From Bacteroidales bacterium Bact_20 (lineage in GTDB: Bacteria > Bacteroidota > Bacteroidia > Bacteroidales > DTU049), in assembly GCA_001603615.1 (NCBI GenBank), contig LUZL01000076.1:1-5236 (forward strand): a DNA stretch of 5,236 nt. The letters are read 5' to 3'. Below are positions 1 to 5,236 of the stretch, one piece after another. Under the pieces are notes generated by a model. That model was not told the DNA's origin, made no database searches, and saw only the letters and a list, made by a program, of their open reading frames with translations. Position 1 is the first letter of the stretch. Each line of letters starts with the position of its first letter. Both the position numbers and the translations under genes were made by a program.

Positions 1-1473
1 TATCGTCTCTTCTCTTCCTATAAATTCCATTATCTTAGATAAATGAGGTCCTTTACTTGTACCTACTATGCATATTCGTATAGTATTGTAAAAATTACCA
101 GCTTTTATTCCTTTTTCTTTCACATAGTTATTCATTACTTCATCTATGTATGCTGATTGGAAATTATTGATTTGTCTGAATCTCTCTATGATTTCATTTA
201 TCCATTCTATACTTTCGTCGGTACCCCATTTTTTAATTGCTTTGATATCTAACTCTTCTGGAGCTTTGAAGAAAAACATTGCTTCATTTACCATTTCTTT
301 TACGAAATTAACTCTTTCTCTCATCATTTCAGATATATATTCTGCTTTCTCTATAGTAATGTCTATATTATATTTAGATAATTCATCTTTGAATTCTTCA
401 GCTACTTTTTTAATATCTCTAGCTTGCAAATAAACATGATTAAACCATTTTGCTTTGATAGGATCAAATCTAGCTCCAGCTTTATGTACATGACTTAGAT
501 CAAAAGATTCTATCATTTCCTGCATAGACATTATTTCTCTATCATCACCTGGATTCCATCCTAAGAGTGCAAGCATATTCACAAAAGCCTCTGGGTAGTA
601 ACCATCTTCTCTAAACCCACTGTATATTTCTCCAGTTTTAGGATCCTTCCATGTTATCGGATATACACTGAAGCCTAATCTATCTCCATCTCGCTTACTC
701 AATTTGCCATTACCATCGGGTCTCAATATTAATGGTAAATGTGCAAATTCTGGCATTTCCCATCCAAATGCTTCATAGAGTAATACATGTAATGGCAAGC
801 TTGGCAACCATTCTTCACCACGTATCACATGAGTTATCTCCATTAGATGATCATCTACTATGTTTGCTAGGTGATAAGTAGGTAATCCATCACTTTTGAA
901 AAGTACTTTATCATCAATTATTTCTGATTTTACCCTCACTTCACCTCTAATTATATCATTGATTACTACTTCTTTATTCTCAGGAACTTTAAACCTTATT
1001 ACATATGGATTACCAGAATTTATTAAATCTTTTACTTGATTATCTGGTAATGTTAAGGAATTTTTTAATTTAGATCTATTATTTACTCCATATTGAAATG
1101 TTTCGCCTCTACTTTCATAATCTTTGCGTAGAGCATTTAATTCATCAGCAGTTTCAAAGGCATAATATGCTTTATCATTATTTATTAATATCTCAACATA
1201 TCTTTTATAAATATCCGATCTATGGCTTTGCTTATATGGTCCATATTGACCACCTACGTGTATTCCTTCGTCGAAAGTAATACCACACCATTCTAATGAT
1301 TCTAAAATATATTCTTCTGCTCCAGGTACATATCTAGATTGATCTGTATCTTCTATTCTTAATATTAAACTTCCATTATTTTTGCGAGCAAACAAATAAT
1401 TATATAATGCGGTCCTAACTCCTCCTATGTGTAATGGTCCTGTAGGACTAGGTGCGAAACGTACTCTTACCAT
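1..1473 (-). CDS. gltX: Glutamyl-tRNA synthetase (GluRS), C-terminus cut by window edge
   Basis: Cytoplasmic class I aminoacyl-tRNA synthetase that joins glutamate to tRNA-Glu using ATP. I translated the minus strand from the ATG at 1473-1471; 491 codons stay open to the window edge. The N-terminus reads MVRVRFAPSPTGPLHIGG, holding the class I HIGH-type signature as HIGG at residues 15-18. The second ATP-binding signature (KMSKS type) is KLSKR at residues 257-261, followed by DGDRLGFSVYP, a form familiar from Bacteroidota GluRS. The segment ILRIEDTDQSRYVPGAEE (about residues 38-55) is the conserved glutamate-site region. Where E. coli GluRS has zinc-binding cysteines, this protein has AYYAF (residues 102-106), so that zinc site seems absent. 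The last visible residues, VGTSKGPHLSKIMEFIGREE plus a few, match the usual anticodon-binding C-terminus, so probably only about 10-20 residues are missing. It is divergent from the gene at 1608. No Shine-Dalgarno is seen; seven or eight A's precede the ATG. Confidence 0.97.
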   Translation of the reverse strand, partial: MVRVRFAPSPTGPLHIGGVRTALYNYLFARKNNGSLILRIEDTDQSRYVPGAEEYILESLEWCGITFDEGIHVGGQYGPYKQSHRSDIYKRYVEILINNDKAYYAFETADELNALRKDYESRGETFQYGVNNRSKLKNSLTLPDNQVKDLINSGNPYVIRFKVPENKEVVINDIIRGEVRVKSEIIDDKVLFKSDGLPTYHLANIVDDHLMEITHVIRGEEWLPSLPLHVLLYEAFGWEMPEFAHLPLILRPDGNGKLSKRDGDRLGFSVYPITWKDPKTGEIYSGFREDGYYPEAFVNMLALLGWNPGDDREIMSMQEMIESFDLSHVHKAGARFDPIKAKWFNHVYLQARDIKKVAEEFKDELSKYNIDITIEKAEYISEMMRERVNFVKEMVNEAMFFFKAPEELDIKAIKKWGTDESIEWINEIIERFRQINNFQSAYIDEVMNNYVKEKGIKAGNFYNTIRICIVGTSKGPHLSKIMEFIGREETI

Positions 1474-1480
1474 TTTTTTT

Positions 1481-1489
1481 GCGAAATTA
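1481..1489 (-). promoter_or_regulatory. Putative gltX promoter -7 box (TAATTTCGC)
   Basis: Read on the minus strand, TAATTTCG matches the Bacteroidota -7 consensus TAnnTTTG at 7 of 8 positions, counting the free n positions as matches. It ends 8 nt before the gltX ATG, so transcription would begin at or almost at the start codon. No TTTG-type -33 box is visible at the expected 19-21 bp spacing, which lowers confidence. The same nine bases occur upstream of the gene at 2162. Confidence 0.45.
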
Positions 1490-1552
1490 ATTTAATTTTT
1501 ATTAATTATTCTTTTATTTTTTTAAAAAATTAATAAAGCATGTTTAATTATT

Positions 1553-1585
1553 TTTGAATTATATATAATTTTGGTTCAATATTTG
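1553..1585 (+). promoter_or_regulatory. Putative Bacteroidota-type promoter for the 142-residue gene
   Basis: A -33-like TTTG (1553-1556) is followed after 21 bp by AATATTTG (1578-1585), which differs from the -7 consensus TAnnTTTG only in its first base. The spacing is within the 19-21 bp known for primary-sigma promoters of this phylum. The -7 box ends 22 nt before the ATG at 1608, giving a short A-rich leader without a Shine-Dalgarno site. The rest of the 134-bp divergent region (1474-1607) is plain A/T sequence. Confidence 0.55.
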
Positions 1586-1607
1586 CATAAACTTTTAAAA
1601 AAAATTA

Positions 1608-2036
1608 ATGAAAAATATTTTACGTTTTACTTTTTTAATTCTATTTCTTTTAAATATCAATCATACATTTGCTAATAGCAATAATTTTAATACTCTTACT
1701 GTAGATGACCCTATTGTTAATAAGATAATATCTTGTATTAAAGCTCAAAATATTCGTTGTGTAGGGCAATATTTTGCTAATAATATTGAAATGACTTTAT
1801 TAAATAATAAAGGTAATTATTCTCGTAGTCAAGCCACTGCTATTTTGGATGATTTTGTTTCAAAGTTTCCTATTAAATCAGTATTTGATATTAATACTGG
1901 AAATTTATCTTCTAATAAAGTATATGTAATGTGCAAGTATACATCTGATTCTGATGTGTATAAAATTTATTTTATTCTCTACAAAGAACAAAATGATTCT
2001 TTACCTCAGATATTAATATTTAATATTACTAAATAA
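1608..2036 (+). CDS. Small exported protein, DUF4783-like
   Basis: Protein of 142 residues with unknown biochemical role. Residues 1-22 form a signal peptide: a short basic start (MKNILR), a hydrophobic core (FTFLILFLL) and a likely cleavage site after TFA, so the product is probably periplasmic or outer-envelope. There is no lipobox cysteine. The mature part has the pattern I recall for DUF4783, a Bacteroidota family thought to adopt an NTF2-like fold: an N-terminal helix (about 36-56, IVNKIISCIKAQNIRCVGQYF), a strand NIEMTLL, the motif YSRSQATAILDDFVSKFP (71-88), then alternating strands around 101-127 and a final strand QILIFNITK. The length also fits. Cysteines are at 43, 51 and 109. The gene starts at the only good ATG, just after an A-rich leader, and has its own promoter-like element. 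The family assignment is from memory of sequence patterns, not a search. Confidence 0.8.
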   Translation: MKNILRFTFLILFLLNINHTFANSNNFNTLTVDDPIVNKIISCIKAQNIRCVGQYFANNIEMTLLNNKGNYSRSQATAILDDFVSKFPIKSVFDINTGNLSSNKVYVMCKYTSDSDVYKIYFILYKEQNDSLPQILIFNITK

Positions 2037-2075
2037 TAAAAGCTTATATATTAAGTCTTATTGTATAAAAAAATA

Positions 2076-2110
2076 ATATTTGTCCATTCACAATTTGAAT
2101 GTATAAATAT
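2076..2110 (+). terminator. Weak intergenic hairpin, possible terminator
   Basis: An imperfect inverted repeat lies between the two plus-strand genes: CATTC (2085-2089) pairs with GAATG (2097-2101) around a 7-nt loop, and outside a 3x3 internal loop ATATTT (2076-2081) pairs with AAATAT (2105-2110). A T-rich stretch follows at 2118-2136. It could end the transcript of the 142-residue gene, but in sequence this AT-rich such repeats arise easily by chance. Confidence 0.25.
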
Positions 2111-2136
2111 ATTACAATTTATTTTTTATTATTATT

Positions 2137-2145
2137 TAATTTCGC
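2137..2145 (+). promoter_or_regulatory. Putative -7 box (TAATTTCGC) for the 898-residue gene
   Basis: TAATTTCG matches TAnnTTTG at 7 of 8 positions and is followed by C, the same nonamer found in front of gltX on the other strand. It ends 17 nt before the ATG at 2162. No TTTG box is seen 19-21 bp upstream; the nearest TTTG (2094-2097) is about 40 bp away. The G/C bases stand out in a spacer that is otherwise nearly all A/T. If real, it makes this gene independent of its upstream neighbour. Confidence 0.42.
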
Positions 2146-2161
2146 ACAATAATCTCTAATT

Positions 2162-4858
2162 ATGATTAAAAGAAAAATTATTATTATAAAAATTTTAGCA
2201 TTTATTTTTTTAATTTTTATACAAAATAAAATATTATCTCAGCGTATACTATGGCATGGAGAGTTTACTTATGAAAATAGTTGGAATAGAATAGTTAGCA
2301 AAGATAGCTTATTAAATAATTGGTACAATAATATTAATAATTATAACAATGATTATTCATTTCCAGAAAAAATATCCTTAAAAACAGAAATGACCTTGTG
2401 GAATATTAATGATAGCACAACTGCATTTGCTTTTGTTTTAAAAAATATAAAAAATTCCCCAAGTATTTTTTATCGCAATATTATAATAGATGAAATATAT
2501 GAACCACAAAGTGCTACTGTATTTTTCACAGTAAAAAATTCTTCAAATCAAATGATAACTAGCTGTAATAGTAAATTAACAAATAAATTAGGATATTATT
2601 ATTCGGACACTTGTTTTCAAAAAATAAGATTTAGTGAAGCTGCATCTTATTTCTCTTTAGATAGTATAAATTTATATGTAGATAAAAACTTAATAAATAA
2701 ATTTGAATATTATAAAAAGCTCATCAATATTTATTATGAATTTAATAATTTTTATGAAAAATCTCTAAATTTCATTGATACTTTACAATTAGATAAACCT
2801 AGATTATTACTTTTTCATAAATTTGATTTAGAAGATATAGATAATAAGATCAAAGATATAGAAAGATTACATTTAATAGAAGAGTTAAAACTTTATGAAA
2901 ATGATCCTATAGATTTTATAAATAAATATAATATATTAAAGGGCAAATTATCTCAAAAACAATTGGACTTGAATAATAAAATAAAAATTATAGACACACT
3001 TTTGATAGATGAAGCACTTAAATTTTTTAACGAAAACAAAAAACAAGAAAGTATAGAAAACATTAACTATGCATTACAGTATAATCCTACTTCTTTGATA
3101 GCATGGAATGCATATATCAAATATTATCTAAAAAATAATTCTATTGATTCTGCTTTAATAAAAACAAAAGAATTTCTCAACAAGTTTAATGATATTAATT
3201 ATACGATACTACCACAATACATGCAAAATACAATAGACGATTTATGGAATAATAGTTTTGAGTTGGTTGACTATCTATTCTCTAAAGAAGAATATAATAA
3301 CGCAATAGAGATATTAGAACAATTAAAAATAATTAATGAAAGTATAGAATATAATAAAGAAAAACAATTAGATATTTATTTAACTAAAAATTATTATAAA
3401 TTATTTGAAAACTTTATAACAATATATGAAAAATCTATAGAAAAAGGGTTTAGTAATATAGCTCTACACATATTATTAGAAGCCGAAAAATTCGCTCAAA
3501 AAAATATCAAATATCTATCTGTAAATGATATTATAGAAAAAAAGAAAAATGATTTTTTACAAACTTTATCTAAAAGCTTTGAAGATCTATTGCTGAGAGA
3601 AGCATGGGATGAAGCAGTAGAGCAGTTGATAATATTAGACACACTATATCGCAATCCAATTTTCGCGGAGGATTCAGTTTTATTAATAAATTACAAAAAT
3701 AAAAATATTAATAAGTTAACAGAAAATATTATATCTAAATGTAACAATTATAAAATAGATACAGATAGAAAAAAAATAAAAAAAGCATATCAAACTTTAG
3801 ATAAAGTAATAAATGAATTTAATATAAATGTGCAAGATTATAAAATATCAAATTGCCAGTTAAAATATCAGAATGTCATTTTAAAAGAATTAATAAGTAA
3901 ATATGAAAGAAAAGACATCATTGGTACCAAAAGACATAATAACATAAAAATCACCTATTCTGTACCTAGTATAACTGATGCTAAAGAACTTTTATATTTA
4001 TCAGAACTAACATTAAATAAACTACCAGATACATTAGAAATATTATCTAAAAGGATTATTTGTAATCATTTAGAAAAAATAGTTGATTTGGATGATATAA
4101 GCCTATCTGAGGATTCATTCAGGTATTTGTATAGTTTAGCTAATTGTCCACAATTTATTTATCATAAGTACATTAAAAAAATAAATGCAGACACTTGCAA
4201 AGAAATAAAAAATAAATTTAATAAAGAGCTTTCTATATCTTGTTATTACTATAATTTAGATAGTCTATATCAAGCTAAAAATCATTTAATAAAAGCCAAA
4301 CACATTTGGTTAAATACTCTCTGTGAAATAGATCCTTTAGATTTAATAAATCTTGAAAAATCAATAGAACAACAAATAAATTTCAAGCAAACACTAAATA
4401 ACTGGCACGGAATGTATAAAATAGCTACAGACTCTATTTATATAGAATATCAGAAATTAAAATTTCAATATAATGCATTGCCAGACAGTATAAAAAATAA
4501 AATTAACTTATCGGGCAATAGAATTATTTTTTTCTCTACAATGCAAAATGATTCACTTATAAAACTATCAAATTTGCTGGTAAATGGTGGTTATCTGGAT
4601 GAAAGTTTAGAAACCATCAAAATATTAAGAAAAAGAGGATATAACCAAAGATACACTAGAGACATACAAAATAAATTAGGAGAAGCATATGCTGTAAGAG
4701 ACATAAAAGATGGTAAAGATGGAGATTACACAATATATGTGACTAATGAAGATTATTATAAAACATTTATAAAAAAATATAAAAGTAGAATAAAAAAAGA
4801 TAGTAAAAAAGTGGAGCCGGAGGGAGTCGAACCCTCGTCCAAGCAGTCAGCAAAATAG
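2162..4858 (+). CDS. Large exported TPR-like repeat protein, function unknown
   Basis: Protein of 898 residues that I cannot assign to a named family. Residues 1-26 are a signal peptide (MIKRK, then the hydrophobic stretch IIIIKILAFIFLIFI) with likely cleavage between S26 and Q27, so it is probably periplasmic or outer-membrane associated. Residues about 28-175 look beta-rich (for example ATVFFTVKN near 118-126) and contain cysteines 135 and 151. From about 175 onward it is almost wholly alpha-helical, with TPR-like helix pairs near 282-342 (EALKFFNENKKQESIENINY, then a helix starting AWNAYIKYY), 363-395 (ELVDYLFSKEEYNNAIEILE), 471-498 (EDLLLREAWDEAVEQLIILD) and 800-826 (SNLLVNGGYLDESLETIKIL). 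TPR arrays usually bind other proteins, so a scaffold role is an inference. The C-terminal block GEAYAVRD to YYKTFIKKYKSRIKK (about 838-879) looks like the natural end of a domain. Residues 884-898 (VEPEGVEPSSKQSAK) are encoded antisense to ssrA. No Shine-Dalgarno site is seen. Confidence 0.85.
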   Translation: MIKRKIIIIKILAFIFLIFIQNKILSQRILWHGEFTYENSWNRIVSKDSLLNNWYNNINNYNNDYSFPEKISLKTEMTLWNINDSTTAFAFVLKNIKNSPSIFYRNIIIDEIYEPQSATVFFTVKNSSNQMITSCNSKLTNKLGYYYSDTCFQKIRFSEAASYFSLDSINLYVDKNLINKFEYYKKLINIYYEFNNFYEKSLNFIDTLQLDKPRLLLFHKFDLEDIDNKIKDIERLHLIEELKLYENDPIDFINKYNILKGKLSQKQLDLNNKIKIIDTLLIDEALKFFNENKKQESIENINYALQYNPTSLIAWNAYIKYYLKNNSIDSALIKTKEFLNKFNDINYTILPQYMQNTIDDLWNNSFELVDYLFSKEEYNNAIEILEQLKIINESIEYNKEKQLDIYLTKNYYKLFENFITIYEKSIEKGFSNIALHILLEAEKFAQKNIKYLSVNDIIEKKKNDFLQTLSKSFEDLLLREAWDEAVEQLIILDTLYRNPIFAEDSVLLINYKNKNINKLTENIISKCNNYKIDTDRKKIKKAYQTLDKVINEFNINVQDYKISNCQLKYQNVILKELISKYERKDIIGTKRHNNIKITYSVPSITDAKELLYLSELTLNKLPDTLEILSKRIICNHLEKIVDLDDISLSEDSFRYLYSLANCPQFIYHKYIKKINADTCKEIKNKFNKELSISCYYYNLDSLYQAKNHLIKAKHIWLNTLCEIDPLDLINLEKSIEQQINFKQTLNNWHGMYKIATDSIYIEYQKLKFQYNALPDSIKNKINLSGNRIIFFSTMQNDSLIKLSNLLVNGGYLDESLETIKILRKRGYNQRYTRDIQNKLGEAYAVRDIKDGKDGDYTIYVTNEDYYKTFIKKYKSRIKKDSKKVEPEGVEPSSKQSAK
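4792..4810 (-). terminator. T-rich tail after ssrA, possible transcription end
   Basis: On the minus strand the tmRNA acceptor stem is followed almost at once by six T's (4810-4805) and then a run of seven T's (4798-4792). There is no separate GC-rich hairpin; the T-arm and acceptor stem would be the only structure just upstream. The region lies inside the convergent 898-residue reading frame, where these bases encode lysines. Confidence 0.3.
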
Positions 4859-5181
4859 TTATCTACGTGCTTAGCTTATCTATTAAATCTTGGAAATTAG
4901 TTAGGGGATAAGCTCCCACTAATTTCCAAAGCTACAAAATACCATTTAGAGATCGTAGCCTCTCTCTAAATGGGCTCAGTATTTATGATACCTGATCCCA
5001 CTCGCCACTGAGCGAGGCTAATGGGGAGGCAATTAGCACTTAATCTATCAAGATTAAGCAGCTAATGCAACAGAATAATTGTTGCCATTTATTTGTTTGG
5101 AATGATGATTAACGAGGTGACATTCCATCCTCGGCACGCAAACTATCCCACTGTCCCTGCTGTCGAAACCAGTACGGCCCC
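4812..5181 (-). ncRNA. ssrA: Transfer-messenger RNA (tmRNA), one-piece form
   Basis: Rescues ribosomes stalled on broken mRNA, with SmpB, and adds a degradation tag to the nascent protein. The 5' end at 5181 reads GGGGCCGTACTGGTTTCGAC and its first seven bases pair with CGGCTCC (4819-4813) as acceptor stem, with one G-U pair; A4812 is the discriminator. The T-arm GAGGG-TTCGACT-CCCTC is intact. Helix H2 joins ATAGTT/AACTAT and GCGTGC/GCACGT. Four pseudoknots can be drawn: PK1 (5129-5133 with 5113-5117; 5121-5126 with 5099-5104), PK2 (5012-5016 with 5001-5005; 5007-5013 with 4974-4980), PK3 (4963-4973 with 4942-4952; 4955-4959 with 4931-4935) and PK4 (4919-4929 with 4890-4900; 4908-4914 with 4873-4879). 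Hairpin H5 (5051-5057 with 5040-5046) holds the tag stop codon. The terminal CCA is not encoded (A-C-T follows), so it must be added by tRNA nucleotidyltransferase. The 3' end overlaps the convergent gene by 47 bp. Confidence 0.97.
5054..5086 (-). other. tmRNA tag-peptide reading frame (GNNYSVALAA)
   Basis: Within ssrA, between PK1 and H5, the frame GGC AAC AAT TAT TCT GTT then GCA TTA GCT GCT TAA encodes GNNYSVALAA and a stop. The ALAA end is the classic protease-recognition tail of trans-translation tags, recognised by ClpXP-type proteases. GGC as resume codon is inferred from position and because glycine is usual in first place in Bacteroidota tags. The TAA falls in the base-paired stem of H5, the normal arrangement. 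Confidence 0.88.
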
Positions 5182-5183
5182 GA

Positions 5184-5194
5184 CGATAAAATCG
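5184..5194 (-). other. Small hairpin in the ssrA 5' leader
   Basis: CGAT (5194-5191 on the minus strand) can pair with ATCG (5187-5184) around a 3-nt loop, directly upstream of the mature tmRNA 5' end. If transcription starts near 5195 this leader would be removed by RNase P, as in other tmRNA precursors. It is only four base pairs, so it may be incidental. Confidence 0.25.
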
Positions 5195-5200
5195 GTATTA

Positions 5201-5208
5201 CAAAGTTA
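5201..5208 (-). promoter_or_regulatory. ssrA promoter -7 box (TAACTTTG)
   Basis: On the minus strand TAACTTTG matches the Bacteroidota consensus TAnnTTTG exactly. It ends 19 nt before the mature tmRNA 5' end at 5181, which predicts a primary transcript with a leader of roughly 12-16 nt to be trimmed by RNase P. No clear TTTG -33 box lies 19-21 bp upstream; a T-rich stretch (5211-5221) occupies the spacer region. Confidence 0.65.
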
Positions 5209-5236
5209 CGAAAAAAATTTTAATTGTGAATTAAAG

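Noticed and set aside
146..433. Open frame of 95 codons on the plus strand
   Set aside because: It lies wholly inside gltX on the opposite strand, where the minus-strand translation is clearly GluRS; the Ser/Ile/Leu-rich product is an antisense shadow.
1098..1280. Open frame of 60 codons on the plus strand
   Set aside because: Antisense to the conserved N-terminal half of gltX, with no start signal or recognisable product.
1474..1607. Small gene or structured RNA in the divergent intergenic region
   Set aside because: Almost pure A/T sequence with no strong pairing and no coding frame of note; only promoter-like boxes are seen.
4811..4858. VEPEGVEPSSKQSAK as a sorting signal or functional C-terminal domain
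   Set aside because: The sequence is fully explained as the complement of the tmRNA 3' end; peptides with GVEPSS-type strings are a common by-product of translating tRNA or tmRNA antisense strands.
4890..4929. Inverted repeats at 4890-4929 and 4942-4973 as terminators or repeat elements
   Set aside because: They are the stems of pseudoknots PK4 and PK3 of tmRNA, each with a matching second stem in the right place.
4812..5181. An ordinary tRNA gene at the right end, judged from the T-arm and acceptor sequence
   Set aside because: The matching 5' acceptor half is about 360 nt away and the interior contains a tag frame and four pseudoknots, so this is tmRNA.
1..5236. A defence, mobile or otherwise new system in the window
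   Set aside because: No transposase, integrase, nuclease, toxin, direct-repeat array or target-site duplication is visible; tmRNA genes are common integration sites, but I saw no attachment-site duplicate or integrase here.

Overview
The window looks like an AT-rich chromosome segment from a member of the Bacteroidota. Three things point there: promoter-like TAnnTTTG boxes instead of -10/-35 pairs with Shine-Dalgarno sites, a small secreted protein resembling the DUF4783 family, and a Bacteroidota-type glutamyl-tRNA synthetase. I cannot name the genus. The very low GC content of the protein genes (runs of Ile, Asn, Lys, Tyr) is broken only by the tmRNA gene, which is visibly richer in GC.

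Layout. Positions 1-1473 (minus) carry gltX, glutamyl-tRNA synthetase, complete at its N-terminus and cut by the window edge just before its C-terminus. A 134-bp divergent intergenic region separates it from a 142-residue exported protein (1608-2036, plus) that resembles DUF4783. After a 125-bp spacer comes an 898-residue exported protein with TPR-like helical repeats (2162-4858, plus), of unknown function. The right end (4812-5181, minus) is ssrA, a one-piece tmRNA with a recognisable tRNA-like domain, four pseudoknots and a tag reading frame for GNNYSVALAA. Its promoter-like box lies at 5201-5208.

Functional picture. gltX and ssrA are housekeeping translation genes: charging of tRNA-Glu, and rescue of stalled ribosomes. 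The two genes between them encode envelope or secreted proteins with no evident link to translation, and each has its own promoter-like element, so an operon is not required. The most unusual structural point is at the right end: the 898-residue frame runs convergently into ssrA and takes its last 15 codons and stop from the antisense strand of the tmRNA 3' end. I see no mobile element, CRISPR array, defence system or clearly new biological system here; most of the window is ordinary core-genome content.
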